Of a stretch of 43,965 bases of DNA, positions 8,247 through 17,700 are shown piece by piece (position 1 is the first letter of the stretch; every line of letters starts with the position of its first letter). The stretch is from Lysobacterales bacterium (GTDB lineage Bacteria; Pseudomonadota; Gammaproteobacteria; Xanthomonadales; SZUA-38). Location of the stretch: the NCBI GenBank assembly GCA_030065125.1, contig JASJDM010000068.1:1-43965 (forward strand), written 5' to 3'. The notes beneath the pieces are model-generated. The model saw only the letters and a list, made by a program, of their open reading frames with translations. It had not been told where the DNA came from and did not search any database. The position numbers and the translations under genes were made by a program.

Positions 8247-8507
8247 TCACTCATTGGTTTCAGATTTGTCGCAGCGGCCCGGTGTCCAGCGCTGGACGCC
8301 GGCCGCCTTGGCGGTACAGGCGTTGCCGTAGGTTTTGCCGTTGCACCCACAGACGGGATCGTACTGCTGGGTGCACATGCGGGGTTCGCCTTCCACCGGA
8401 ACGACGCAGGGTGTGGTTTCCGCCTCAGCGGCGCCCACGCTTGAGGGATCCTCCCCGGTGGCACATCCGGCCAGGGCCAGACAGAGTATGATCAACGGTC
8501 GCAGCAT
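8247..8507 (-). CDS. Lipoprotein with a Kazal-type protease-inhibitor domain
   Basis: An 86-residue protein starting at an ATG with AAGGA about 10 bases upstream. The signal peptide ends in the lipobox LALAGC, so it should be lipid-anchored. The mature part holds one Kazal domain: C-x6-YDPVCGCNGKTYGNAC, then AGV and a final GRC. This fold usually inhibits serine proteases by presenting a loop near the second cysteine; a bacterial target is not known. A linker of about 20 residues separates lipid anchor and domain. It begins 32 bases from the divergent DUF3025 gene and probably heads an operon with the peroxidase. Confidence 0.8.
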   Translation of the reverse strand: MLRPLIILCLALAGCATGEDPSSVGAAEAETTPCVVPVEGEPRMCTQQYDPVCGCNGKTYGNACTAKAAGVQRWTPGRCDKSETNE

Positions 8508-8539
8508 GAGCGTGAAGTCCTTGTGAGCCGGTGGCGAGA

Positions 8540-9349
8540 ATGACTCAAAATCCATCCACATTGCAACGGGACTGGTATCACAACGTACTGAGCAGCCGCC
8601 CCATGCTGTTGCCCCTCTGGCAGCATCTGCCTGATCTGCCCACGAGCTGGCCGACGCTGAATGAACTCAACCAGTGGCTGCCACCCGGGGTCATCAGCGG
8701 TGGCGGCCAGGACATTCTATTTGTTGAGCAGGTCCGCTCCATGGCCGCCCTGGATTACGAGCGGCACATCCTGGAAACCGGCCAGATCCCAACCCGGCCC
8801 GGCTGCTGGCACGACTTTTTCAATGCCGCCATGTGGATCTGTTTTCCACACAGCAAGGCCCGCCTCAACTGGATCCACGTGAGCCAGGGCTCAGAAGACC
8901 AGCCGAACCGCCGGGGCCCTGCGCGCAATGCGGCAACCCTGCTGGACGAATCCGGGGTGGTGGTGGCCACGTTACATCCATGGATGGCCCGGGCCAACGC
9001 AGACCACCGCTGGCGCCAACTGCTGGTGGAGGCACGGGAGAGCTGGCACGCCACTGCCCTGCCCCTGCTGCTGGGACACGGCCTGGCCGAGCAGTGCCTG
9101 GTTCCCTATCCCGGCATGACGGCACGGGCCGTTTATCTCACGGTGGATCCAGCGCTGCTGGACCTGCCCGGTCCGGAACGGCTGGCGGCTGTCGACCGGC
9201 TGCTTTGCCAGCGCCTGCAGTCACCGATCACGCCTTCGGACTTTCCGCCACTGCCGATACTGGGTATTCCCGGCTGGGACCCGGCCAACGCCGACCCGGG
9301 CTTCTACGACAACATCAGAGTGTTCCGACCGGGCCGGCAGCCAGGGTAG
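8540..9349 (+). CDS. DUF3025 domain protein
   Basis: A 269-residue soluble protein. It has the DUF3025 signature YERHILETGQIPTR, then WHDFFNAAMW and FPHSKARLN, the conserved core of the family, and LLLGHGLAEQ later. Function is unknown; the W-H-D/N pattern looks enzyme-like but I know of no assigned activity. I chose the ATG at 8540 over a GTG at 8531; neither has a textbook ribosome binding site. The next gene on the same strand starts 113 bases later. Confidence 0.75.
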   Translation: MTQNPSTLQRDWYHNVLSSRPMLLPLWQHLPDLPTSWPTLNELNQWLPPGVISGGGQDILFVEQVRSMAALDYERHILETGQIPTRPGCWHDFFNAAMWICFPHSKARLNWIHVSQGSEDQPNRRGPARNAATLLDESGVVVATLHPWMARANADHRWRQLLVEARESWHATALPLLLGHGLAEQCLVPYPGMTARAVYLTVDPALLDLPGPERLAAVDRLLCQRLQSPITPSDFPPLPILGIPGWDPANADPGFYDNIRVFRPGRQPG

Positions 9350-9462
9350 AAGGACCTCAAAACCCGGCCAACTCGCCAACTAAGCCTGTGACTTCACGCC
9401 TGCTCGCCGGCGCGGGAATTGTGACAAAATGTCGGCGTTTTGGAATCGGAGTTGTGACTCAC

Positions 9463-10701
9463 ATGGCCTTCCACCGCAAATTGCGCAGCATCGCCGCCAT
9501 CACAGTCTGGCTGGCGGCACCGGCCGTGGCCCAGGATACGGGCTTCATCTACGGCACGGTCACCCTGGAAGACGACACCGAAGTCACCGGCTCGCTGCGA
9601 TGGGACGGCGAGGAAGTGGCCTGGATTCACCATTTCAACGGCACCAAGGCTGAGCCAGCGGACATCTCGTTTCTGTCCGACCGGGATCAGGACACCATCA
9701 TCGACCGGCAGCCGGGACCGCAGATGAACTTCAATGGACACATTGTGGAATTCATCAAGGTGTTTGGCGGCGGTGAGCTGGAGCCCCAGGACTTCGCCGT
9801 GGAGTTTGGAGCCCTGTCGGAGCTGGAGCTGACCGGCGGTGACCGGCTCATCATGACCCTGCGCGACGGGTCGCGCATCGAAGCGGACGGTGGCTCCAAC
9901 GATATTTCTACCGGCACCGACATCGAGGTCCAGGTCAACGAGGGCACGCTGCGATCCCTTGACTGGAGAGACATCGAGAAAGTCCGCTTTCATGCGCCGA
10001 CCGGACCGGTAGCGAGGTTTCCGCAGCATCTGTTCGGCACCGTGGATACGGAATTGGGCCAGTTCACCGGGTTCGTGGAGTGGGACCAGGACGAGCGCTG
10101 GCCATCGGAGAAACTGGACAGCGAGATGGACGGCAGGGAGGAGGAAGTTGAGTTCGCCTCGATTCGGCGCATTCAGAAGGACGGGGATGGCAGCCTGGTC
10201 ACCCTCACCGACGGCGTCGAGAAATTCATGACCGGCACCAACGACGTGGATTCAGACAATCGCGGCATCGTGGTCACCATTCCGGACATGGGCCGGGTGG
10301 AGCTGGAGTGGGAGATCTTCAAGGCCGTGGACTTTTTGCCGCTGCCCGAAGGCCTGCCGGCATACCAGGATTACGCCGGCATGGCCGAAATGCAGGGCAC
10401 CGTGGCCACGGACTCGGGCACCCACCGGGGCAAACTGATGTTCAACGTGGACCACCGGCTGGCGGTGGAATCCCTGGTGGGGCGCAACAAGGGCATCCAC
10501 TACACCCTGCCGTTTCACCTGATTCAGCGAATCGAACCCCAGGACGCCGGCAGTTCCCGCGTCACCATGAAAAACGGCCGGGATTTTGAGCTGCGCGCTT
10601 TCGACGACGTGACCGAGAAAAACGACGGGGTGGTGATTTGGACCGGCGCGAAGGAGCCCGTTTATGTCCCCTGGTCTGAGGTGAAGTCGGTTAGTTTTTG
10701 A
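9463..10701 (+). CDS. Orphan exported beta-rich protein
   Basis: A 412-residue protein with a signal peptide (AAITVWLAAPAVAQ, cleaved near residue 24). The mature protein is acidic and rich in predicted beta strands, with recurring phrases such as TLEDDTEVTGSL, TLRDGSRIEADG, TLTDGVEKFMTG and TMKNGRDFELRA spaced through the chain. It also has repeated xxIExVxFxxP or IQRIEPQD segments. This suggests a duplicated beta-sheet module facing the periplasm. I do not recognise a family. CGGAG lies 11 bases before the ATG; the frame is open far upstream, but the signal peptide fixes the start. Its stop codon overlaps the first stem of repeat array B. Confidence 0.7.
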   Translation: MAFHRKLRSIAAITVWLAAPAVAQDTGFIYGTVTLEDDTEVTGSLRWDGEEVAWIHHFNGTKAEPADISFLSDRDQDTIIDRQPGPQMNFNGHIVEFIKVFGGGELEPQDFAVEFGALSELELTGGDRLIMTLRDGSRIEADGGSNDISTGTDIEVQVNEGTLRSLDWRDIEKVRFHAPTGPVARFPQHLFGTVDTELGQFTGFVEWDQDERWPSEKLDSEMDGREEEVEFASIRRIQKDGDGSLVTLTDGVEKFMTGTNDVDSDNRGIVVTIPDMGRVELEWEIFKAVDFLPLPEGLPAYQDYAGMAEMQGTVATDSGTHRGKLMFNVDHRLAVESLVGRNKGIHYTLPFHLIQRIEPQDAGSSRVTMKNGRDFELRAFDDVTEKNDGVVIWTGAKEPVYVPWSEVKSVSF

Positions 10702-10813
10702 GCGCGCGCTTTGCGCGCTCGGGAACGGCTGCTTTGCAGCCTGGGGAACGCGCTTCGCGCTGGGGAACGGCCGCTTTGCGGCCTGGGGAACGCGCGCGTG
10801 GCGCGCTGGGAAC
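10700..10813. repeat. Hairpin-repeat array B
   Basis: An outer 8-bp stem (GAGCGCGC, 10700-10707, with 10713-10720) overlaps the stop codon of the orphan exported gene and may serve as its terminator. Then come GGGGAACG-type linkers alternating with self-complementary inserts: GCTGC-TTT-GCAGC (10728), CGC-TTC-GCG (10751), GCCGC-TTT-GCGGC (10770) and CGCGC-GTG-GCGCG (10793). All units point the same way. The array ends five bases before the stop codon of the convergent Calx-beta gene. Confidence 0.9.
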
Positions 10814-10817
10814 AGCG

Positions 10818-12263
10818 TCACCAGTCATGGCCTCGTCGCACGGGCACGGATTCACAGCCTGCCTCCAGGGTGCCGACCTCTGGCGCGGTGGGGAGACGCC
10901 AATCGCTGAAACCTCCATTGTCGCCGGCAAATCCGTCATTGAATGTCTCGATGGTCGCGGCACCCGACGGTCCGAAGGTGAACGCAGTCCGGCATGCCCC
11001 GGCAGACCCATCGTAGACCCCCTGCATTCCACACAGGGCCCACATCAGGCCGGTATCGAGGTCGAGTACCGTTGAGGCCCGCAGCAGGAATCGGTGGGGG
11101 TCCTGCCGCAGCTTTGCCACGAGCCCGCAGGATTTGGCAGTGAACGCCTCGAACCCGTCGCCAAAAATGTCTTCGACAAAATCCAGAAGCGTCAGCGAGG
11201 CGGTATTGCTGGCCCCCAGCAGGTACTCAGCCCCGGGTTGCAGGGTCACGGTGATGGACTCATCACCCTCCATCTCGTTGGCGTCGGGCTGGGCAACGAC
11301 GTCGATCAGTACCTCCAGGTCTCCGGCGGGAATGATGAATGCACCGTCAAAAGTGTAGTCGGAAAAAGCCGTGGCGCTGCCGGACAGCGCTCGACTGACG
11401 GACAGATCGATGCCCGTATTGCCGGCATTGGTGCGGGAAAGCTGAATGGTCGCCCGGTCACCAGCCTCGGACAGTTCACCATCGATCACGCTGATATTGA
11501 CCTCGGGCGCATCGTCGAGCAGCTCGAACATGATGGTGCTGGGGTCCCCCGGCACAGCCCCGCTTGAACTGCGCAAGGTAATGATGACCGTTTCAGTGCC
11601 TTCCACCAGGTTGTCGCGAATTGGCGTGACGCTGGATACCAGCGTCGTCTGATCGGCCGCAAAGCCATAGTTGGTGTTGGCCGTGTAGTCTGACAGACGG
11701 TTGGCCGTGCCGGTAAGGTCGACCGAAACAGATGTGCCGGCCGAGAGGTTACCACCGGAACGAATGACCTCGAACGAAGCAGGGTTGAGACCCACCTCCG
11801 ACAACTCGTCATCCAGCACGTTGAAGCGATAAACCGGGGGGTCATCCGACAGGGTCAGGGTCACACTGGCGGGTGACCCCAGTTCGTATTCGGCACTGTC
11901 CAGCAGCGTAATGACGGCGGTGTCCTCGCCCTCCACCTCGTTGTCCATTGCCGGAACCAGGGTGACCGTGACGGATTCGGACCCGGCGGGGATTTGCACC
12001 GGGGACGAGGCAAACGGCAGGAAGTCATTGAACCGGGTGACGGTCCCGCCGAAACTGAAAAAGACAGAAAGCGCCTGGCTGGTATCAGCGGCCTGGCGGG
12101 TGATGACAAAGTTGCCGCTTTCCTGCCCCGCTTCTGCCATTTCCAGGTCGGTGCTGCTGACGGTCACCACGGGGGTTTCGCCTGCAACCACCTGGCCGGC
12201 GCTCACGGCTACCACCAGCAACATCATAATCTGTAAGACATCGCGTCTACTGGCTGGTCTCAT
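10818..12263 (-). CDS. Exported Calx-beta repeat protein with short DUF1566 (Lcl-type) end
   Basis: A 481-residue surface or periplasmic protein. The start ATG has AGGAAGGA just upstream. The N-terminus contains SRRDVLQ before a hydrophobic stretch, a possible twin-arginine signal. Three Calx-beta-like domains follow (about residues 32-140, 147-250, 255-361), each with EGxET/EGDES and SDY/FND motifs that commonly bind calcium. A DIFGDGFE motif (365-372) leads to a DUF1566 segment (TVLDLDTGLMW, FSDWRLPTAPE). That domain normally continues some 60-80 residues past DWRLP, but here the protein stops 27 residues after the tryptophan, next to repeat array B. A shortened C-terminus is therefore likely. 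Adhesion or matrix roles are typical of such proteins but unproven here. Confidence 0.75.
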   Translation of the reverse strand: MRPASRRDVLQIMMLLVVAVSAGQVVAGETPVVTVSSTDLEMAEAGQESGNFVITRQAADTSQALSVFFSFGGTVTRFNDFLPFASSPVQIPAGSESVTVTLVPAMDNEVEGEDTAVITLLDSAEYELGSPASVTLTLSDDPPVYRFNVLDDELSEVGLNPASFEVIRSGGNLSAGTSVSVDLTGTANRLSDYTANTNYGFAADQTTLVSSVTPIRDNLVEGTETVIITLRSSSGAVPGDPSTIMFELLDDAPEVNISVIDGELSEAGDRATIQLSRTNAGNTGIDLSVSRALSGSATAFSDYTFDGAFIIPAGDLEVLIDVVAQPDANEMEGDESITVTLQPGAEYLLGASNTASLTLLDFVEDIFGDGFEAFTAKSCGLVAKLRQDPHRFLLRASTVLDLDTGLMWALCGMQGVYDGSAGACRTAFTFGPSGAATIETFNDGFAGDNGGFSDWRLPTAPEVGTLEAGCESVPVRRGHDW

Positions 12264-12347
12264 CAGTCCTTCCTCCTGGGCGTTGGGTTCGACGGCTGCG
12301 GCTTGGTGCCCGCTGCCCAACAACCTAATCCCGAAGGCCATGAGCGA

Positions 12348-12391
12348 TCATGACCAACCCCTGACGGACTCCTGACCAACTCATGAAGGCT
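12348..12391 (-). promoter_or_regulatory. Three or four phased 11-bp direct repeats
   Basis: On the plus strand TCATGACCAAC (12348), CCCTGACGGAC (12359) and TCCTGACCAAC (12370) follow each other without a gap. A weaker fourth copy, TCATGAAGGCT, is at 12381. Read towards the Calx-beta gene this gives GTCA every 11 bases, 85-130 bp upstream of its start. Such 11-bp tandem half-sites are the binding pattern of OmpR/PhoB-type response regulators. Which regulator would bind is unknown. The rest of the 306-base gap to ada shows nothing further. Confidence 0.45.
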
Positions 12392-12569
12392 CTATAAATC
12401 AGCAAGTTACAACGCCATAGTGCTTTCGCACGGTCTGCCACCGCGTTGTTGCTCTCCCGGCAACAGGGGAAGGGGAGTTTGACAAAGCGGCGGCGATGTC
12501 GGTTTGCAGTAACCCGGTTCGACGCTCCAGAAGAGGGTCAGAACCAGAAAACAGGCGTTCCAGGGGGGG

Positions 12570-13613
12570 TTACCGCCGCATTTCGATGTCCAGCAGGCGC
12601 TGCTTGCGCCACAGCCCACCGCCGTACCCTGTCAGGTCCCCGTTGGCGCCCACCACCCGGTGGCAGGGGATCAAAATGGCCAGGCGGTTATCGCCGTTGG
12701 CGCGGGCCACGGCGCGGCTTGCCGTGGGCCGGCCGATGCGGGCGGCCAGCTCGCCGTAGCTGGTGGTGGTCGCGTAGGGCACCTGGCGCAGGTGTTTCCA
12801 CACCATCTGCTGAAACGGCGTTCCCGGTACCTGCAGGGGTACGCTGAACTCGCTCAGGGCACCGTCAAAATACTGCTGCAGCTCGTCGTCCAGTCGATCG
12901 AGATATGTGTTGGTGCCGGGCAACAGAACAGCGTTCAAGCGCCCCATGAGTGTTTTTACCTGACGTTCGAAGGCACGGCGGTCGGAAAACTCCAGCAGGC
13001 ACACGCCCTGGCCCGTAGCGCCGGCCACCATGGCACCCAGGGGGGTCACGATCCGGCGAACCAGGATGGTTTCCAGCCCCCTGCGCGCCGAGGTCCCGGT
13101 AAGGCGGTGCACGGCTGAATTGAATCCGCTGAGGGACTCGAACCCGTGGTCGAAAGCGGCATCGGTGACCGTTTCGCCGTTCCTGACCGCGGTCAGCGCG
13201 TTTCCCAGCCGCCGGGCACGGGCATAGGCATGAAAGGTCATGCCGTGGTGCTGTTTGAACCAGCGCCGAACCGTGGCCGGCACCAGTCCCGCGGCCCGCA
13301 GATCCTGGTCGCGCCAGCGCTTCTGCGGATCCTGGTCCAGGGCCTCCAGCAGCCCCTGGATTTCCTCCGGCGGCTGGCCCGGCGCGGTCATGGGCCGGCA
13401 GCGTTTGCAGGGCCGGTAACCGTTGAACAGCGCCTGCTGGGCAGTGCCAAAAAACTCGATGTTCTCCTGCTTGGGTTTACGTGCCCGGCAGGATGGCCGG
13501 CAGAAAATACCGGTGGTTTTCACGCCGGTGTAGAAAATACCGTCGTAGCTGGCGTCTCCGGACATGAAAGCCAGGAGCATTTCTTTTGCTTCGGGGGTCT
13601 GGATGGTGTTCAT
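12570..13613 (-). CDS. ada: Bifunctional Ada: DNA repair methyltransferase and regulator
   Basis: A 347-residue protein that removes methyl groups from DNA phosphotriesters and O6-methylguanine and activates alkylation-response genes. The N-terminal zinc domain has C38, C42, C69 and C72 (FCRPSC, PCKRC); C38 is the expected phosphotriester acceptor. An AraC-type helix-turn-helix follows (about 85-175, with FHAYARARRLGNA and FESLSGFNSAV). The C-terminal methyltransferase carries PCHRV with acceptor C317. All key residues are present and the length is normal. No ribosome binding site stands out. It is divergent from the rhomboid gene across repeat array C; no Ada-box could be named with confidence. 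Confidence 0.93.
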   Translation of the reverse strand: MNTIQTPEAKEMLLAFMSGDASYDGIFYTGVKTTGIFCRPSCRARKPKQENIEFFGTAQQALFNGYRPCKRCRPMTAPGQPPEEIQGLLEALDQDPQKRWRDQDLRAAGLVPATVRRWFKQHHGMTFHAYARARRLGNALTAVRNGETVTDAAFDHGFESLSGFNSAVHRLTGTSARRGLETILVRRIVTPLGAMVAGATGQGVCLLEFSDRRAFERQVKTLMGRLNAVLLPGTNTYLDRLDDELQQYFDGALSEFSVPLQVPGTPFQQMVWKHLRQVPYATTTSYGELAARIGRPTASRAVARANGDNRLAILIPCHRVVGANGDLTGYGGGLWRKQRLLDIEMRR

Positions 13614-13672
13614 GGGGCCAGTTTAGCGTTACCACGCTGACCGGCTACCGAAAAATGGACAGGGAATTTTTT

Positions 13673-13787
13673 GCGTCGCTGCGCGACGCGGGGAACGGCC
13701 GCCATAGCGGCCTGGGGAACGCGCCCTGCGGGCGCTGGGGAACGGCCACTTCGTGGCCTGGGGAACGCGTGCTGCGCACGCTGGGGG
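13673..13787. repeat. Hairpin-repeat array C
   Basis: A leading 7-bp stem GCGTCGC-TGC-GCGACGC (13673-13689) is followed by four GGGGAACG linkers and inserts. These are GCCGC-CATA-GCGGC (13698, 14 bases), CGCCC-TGC-GGGCG (13722), GCCAC-TTC-GTGGC and CGTGC-TGC-GCACG, ending near CTGGGGGGCG. All units point right. It lies between ada and the rhomboid gene, which face away from each other, so the array is in or near both promoter regions rather than at a transcript end. Confidence 0.9.
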
Positions 13788-13822
13788 GCGCTTCGCTGAA
13801 TGCAGGGACGGTAGAATGGGGC

Positions 13823-14458
13823 ATGTTTAAGATTCATCGGCCGGATCCGAATTATGTGACCTCGGAGCGCAGCAAGAATAACTTTAAGCTGGCGCTCAAG
13901 GCGACGGCGGTTTTCGTGGGGGTCCTGTGGGCAATCCACATGGTCAACTGGGGGCTGGATTACAGCCTCAATCGATTTGGCATCTGGCCGCGAAATGCGT
14001 CGGGGATGGTGGGGGTCGTTGCCGCCCCGCTGCTGCACTCCGGCTTCGCCCACCTGTTCAAAAACTCGCTGCCGCTGCTGGTGCTGGGCACCGGCATGCT
14101 GTTCGTCTACCCCAACGCATCGGCAAGGGCGCTGCCGGCCATCTACGTGGGTACCGGTTTGCTGGTCTGGCTGTTTGGCCGCGGCAACATCCACATTGGC
14201 GCCAGCGGCCTTATCTACGGCATGCTGGCTTTCGTGTTCTTCTCCGGCATCGTCAAACGCGACGCCCGCGGAGTGGCCCTGTCCATGCTGGTGTTTTTTC
14301 TCTACGGCAGCATGACCTGGGGCATCTTTCCCCAGGGCAATTCGGTGTCCTGGGAATCTCACCTCGCCGGAGCCGTAGTAGGCACCGTGCTCGCACTGCG
14401 CTTTAAGGCCTGGGACATACCGCCTCGAAAACGATATGACTGGGAAGACGATGAGTAG
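13823..14458 (+). CDS. Rhomboid-family intramembrane serine protease
   Basis: A 211-residue inner-membrane protein with about six transmembrane helices. The rhomboid dyad is S128 in the GASG motif (NIHIGASGLIYG) and H180 (SWESHLAGAVVG) in the last helix. LLHSGFAHLFKNSLPLL carries the conserved HxxxHxxxN pattern of helix 2. The C-terminal tail is short and charged. It would cleave transmembrane substrates within the bilayer; the substrate is unknown. The start is set by homology; an ORF extension runs through repeat array C and is spurious. Confidence 0.9.
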   Translation: MFKIHRPDPNYVTSERSKNNFKLALKATAVFVGVLWAIHMVNWGLDYSLNRFGIWPRNASGMVGVVAAPLLHSGFAHLFKNSLPLLVLGTGMLFVYPNASARALPAIYVGTGLLVWLFGRGNIHIGASGLIYGMLAFVFFSGIVKRDARGVALSMLVFFLYGSMTWGIFPQGNSVSWESHLAGAVVGTVLALRFKAWDIPPRKRYDWEDDE

Positions 14459-14648
14459 AGCACCCTGTCCGCGATCCATCATTCCGAACCAAGGCAATGG
14501 TTTGATGGGAGGCTTCGATCAGACACGCAGGCGGCGGAAGTTGTCAGTGACGATGGCTTTGCTCGTAGGGCGAGTGGTCGTCAACGAAGACAAACTCGGG
14601 AATTCAGATGGATCCTGAATCAAGTTCAGGATGACGGCGGGGGGCACG
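14459..14648. repeat. Intergenic region with an ATCCTGAA stem-loop
   Basis: No gene is visible between the rhomboid stop and array D. A perfect stem ATCCTGAA (14612-14619) with TTCAGGAT (14625-14632) around TCAAG lies here. I recall very similar sequences as dispersed repeats in several proteobacterial genomes, so this may be a second, unrelated palindromic repeat family. It may also end transcription of the rhomboid gene, although no T-tract follows. Confidence 0.5.
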
Positions 14649-14750
14649 CGTTCCCCAGGCCACGAATTGGCCGTTCCCCAGCACCCGCCAGGGTGCGTTC
14701 CCCAGGACGCGAAGCGGCCGTTCCCCAGCTCGCGCCAGCGAGCGTTCCCC
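14649..14750. repeat. Hairpin-repeat array D (inverted orientation)
   Basis: Units run in the opposite sense, with the linker read as CGTTCCCCAG. Inserts are GCCAC-GAA-TTGGC (one mismatch), CACCC-GCCA-GGGTG, GACGC-GAA-GCGGC (one mismatch) and CTCGC-GCCA-GCGAG. Two stems carry a single mismatch, so this copy looks slightly older. The array ends 20 bases before the stop of the cyclase-like gene, with which it would be at the 3' end. Confidence 0.88.
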
Positions 14751-14770
14751 CCAGGGCGTTTCTCCGCCGT

Positions 14771-17700
14771 TCAGGTACTCCCCAGCTTTTGAACGCCCTG
14801 GTAGTAATACGCCACCGCCCGATGTTCCATCACCCCGTGCAGGAAAGAATCGCGCAGCCGCTCGTCACTGATGGCCGCGGCTGACTGCTGCAGCTCCTCA
14901 TGGGCCTTGGTGATGATGTCGGTGGCCCGGGGATCTTCGCTGTTTTCCAGTACTTCGAAGCAGGTCTGGTAAACCCGGAAAGGCTGCTCGATGGAAGTCC
15001 AGCGCTGGTGACCCAGGCCGCGGATTACCTCGTTGACCTTGTCCAGAGCCGAATCGAACTGGCCCCGCTTGAAGTCCAGCTGGGCTGACCCGGCCATGGT
15101 TTCCATCAGCAGGTTGGTCTGGCCCAGCTTCTGGCGGATCTGGATGGCGTTGCCGTAGGCGGCGGCCGCAGAATCGAATTCGCCCAGCTCGGTGAACACG
15201 TGACCCAGGCTGGTCAGGTTCTTGGCCAACAGCGGCGGATCGTTGAGCTTGGACAGGGTCTTGGCCGCTTCCAGCCCGAACTGCCTGGCCTTTTCGTTTT
15301 CACCCACGGCGTGCTCCAGCAGAACCATGCGGGTGTTGATCTCGGCCAGATCGTAGGCCAGGTCCATTTCGGCGGCATCCTGCAGCGCCTGCTCGTAGCA
15401 GATCCTGGCTTTCTCGTATGAACCCATGTGGTAGCAGGCTTCCCCGAGCAGCATCAGAGAACGCTGCTGACCCTTGCCGTCCTTGATCTTCTGACTGAGC
15501 CCCAGACTCTTTTCGAAAAACGCCTTGCCCAGGGCATAGTCACCGCGGGCCACCGCGATGCGCCCCTGCAGGTTGAGAGTCACGCCCTCCTGACGCCGGT
15601 CGCCGATCTGGCGCTGAATCTCTTCGGCCTTTTCCGCGAGTTGCTGGGACATATCCAGCTCGCCCGTGGCCAGCCGGGCGCTGGCCATGCGGCGCAGGAT
15701 CATGGCCTCGTTGCCCAGGTTGCCCTCCTCCCGGGCAAGCTCCAGGGCTTTCTCGCAGTAGTCCAGGCAGATCCGGAATTCGCCGCGCTTTTCGGCCTGG
15801 CGGGCAAGCTGGGCTGTGACGTCCGCCAGGGCCGCCCGGTCTCCCCCTTGCTGAGCCAGCTGCATCGCCTGTTCCAGCTCGCTGCGCGCGTCCTGATGGT
15901 GTCCCGACACCTGCTGTGCTGCCCCTAACCAACGCCTTGCCCGGCCCTCCAAGGCACTATCCCCTGCCGCGCGGGCAAGTTCAATAGCCGAGCCAGCCAA
16001 TTTCATGGCGCCGCCCAACCGCCCGTAAGTGAACTGGTATATGGCCTGCAGCACTGCCACCTCGCTTTTCTGACCATTGTCCTGGGTGGCGGCCGCCACC
16101 TGCTGCAGCTCCTTCAACGCCTCCTTGCGGGCTTTTCTGCGGGCGTTGAGGGTGTGCACGGACTCCAGGTCTTTCAACACCCGGAAGCGCCCCGCATGAT
16201 CGGATTCCGGCAGGATTTCCAATACCCGGCGGAAATAGCGCTCGGCTTCGTCATTCTGGTACAGCAGCAGCGCACGCCGCCCGGCCATCACCGCATAGAT
16301 CAATTCCTGCTCGGCGTTACCCGACGCTTTGTGGTGCCGGGCCAGTTCGCTCAGGTACGGTGTCAACCGGCTGGTGTCGGGCTCCAGTTCCGCGACCGGC
16401 GTATCGGCAAAGCTCACACCATCGCCGAACCGCTGCTCGAACCAGCGCGCCGCCGCCAGATGCAGCTCGCGGCGCTGGGAGAACAACATGGAGTCGTAGG
16501 CCACTTCCTGGGTGACCTGGTGCTGAAAGCGATACACCAGGTCGGGCTCCTCGCTCTCCAGCTCGATCAGCTCCATGTCGTGAAAGTTGCTCAAGTGCTC
16601 CCGCACGGTGTCGGCATCGTACTCGTACTCGGATCCCAGCACGTCCACCAGGGCGTTGTGGCTGAAGCGTCGGCCAAATACGGCCGCAACCTTCAGCGTC
16701 ACCTGCTGGGCCGCTGTCAACCGGTCGATGCGGGACAGGATCATGCCGCGCACCGCGCCCGGCAGGGTTTCGGTCTCGGTGGAAAACTCCCCGCGTACCC
16801 GGCACAGGTTCTGGTTGGTCTTTTCGTCTTTCCAGACCTCCACCATGCCCTGGTCCTGCATCAGGCGCAGCAGTTCCTCGGCCACAAAGGGCGCGCCTTC
16901 CGAGCGCGAGTGAATGAACAGCACCAGCCGCCGGGGCACCTTCTCGGGCAGCACGCCCAGGCGGTCTGCAATCATCAGCTCGAGGTCGTCCCGGTTCAGC
17001 GGCTGCAGCTGGGTCACGGCACAGAAGTCCATGGCCGAGATCTCTTCCAGCAAGTCGGCCGCGGCGCTGCCGCGATCCATGGGGCGCGCGGACAGCAGCA
17101 GCATCAGGGGATGGTCATCAGCCTGCACCGCGCGACACAGCTCCAGCACCAGCTGCCAGGACAGGCTGTCCAGCCACTGGGCATCATCCAGGGCCAGCAG
17201 CAGCGGCCGGGTGTAGGTCCATGCGATGACCAGATTCTTGAGCAGCTGGATCATGCTGTGCTCGTGCTGCTGCTGATCCAGCACCAGTTCCTGGGTGCCC
17301 TCCGGCGGGGTCAGGTCCAGCCAGTCCTGCAACAGTGAAACCTGATCCAGCAGGCCGGGCGCCAGTTCCTCCACCGTCCGCAGGACCTGCCGACCACGCT
17401 CGTCAGGCAGGTCTGAGGTCAGTTCGAAAAACTTCTCCATAATGCGGCGCCAGGCGCGCAGGGTGACCTGTTCCTCGGTGGCCCGGCCCATGCCCGAGAA
17501 ATACTGCAGCCCCTTGATCTTGGCCTGCATCTCGGCTTCCTTCAGCAACCGGGTCTTGCCTATGCCGGCACCACCCTCTATAAGCAGCACGCTGCAGTGC
17601 CCACGGCGCAGCCCCTGGATGGACTGGTCGATCATGCGGGCTTCCGCCGTCCGGCCCGCCATCATCGGCGGCGGCCGGAAGGAGCCGCTGACAATCTTCG

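Noticed and set aside
10698..11075. Small proteins encoded in arrays B to E
   Set aside because: They are repeat translations in several frames with no start signal and no conservation expected.
12264..12569. tRNA-like GGTTCGA segments
   Set aside because: The surrounding sequence does not form a cloverleaf.
13610..14497. 295-residue minus-strand frame opposite the rhomboid gene
   Set aside because: It runs through repeat array C and is antisense to a clear rhomboid protease.
16154..17338. 394-residue plus-strand reading frame inside the cyclase-like gene
   Set aside because: Antisense shadow of GC-rich coding sequence; no recognisable domain, and the minus-strand protein has clear motifs throughout.
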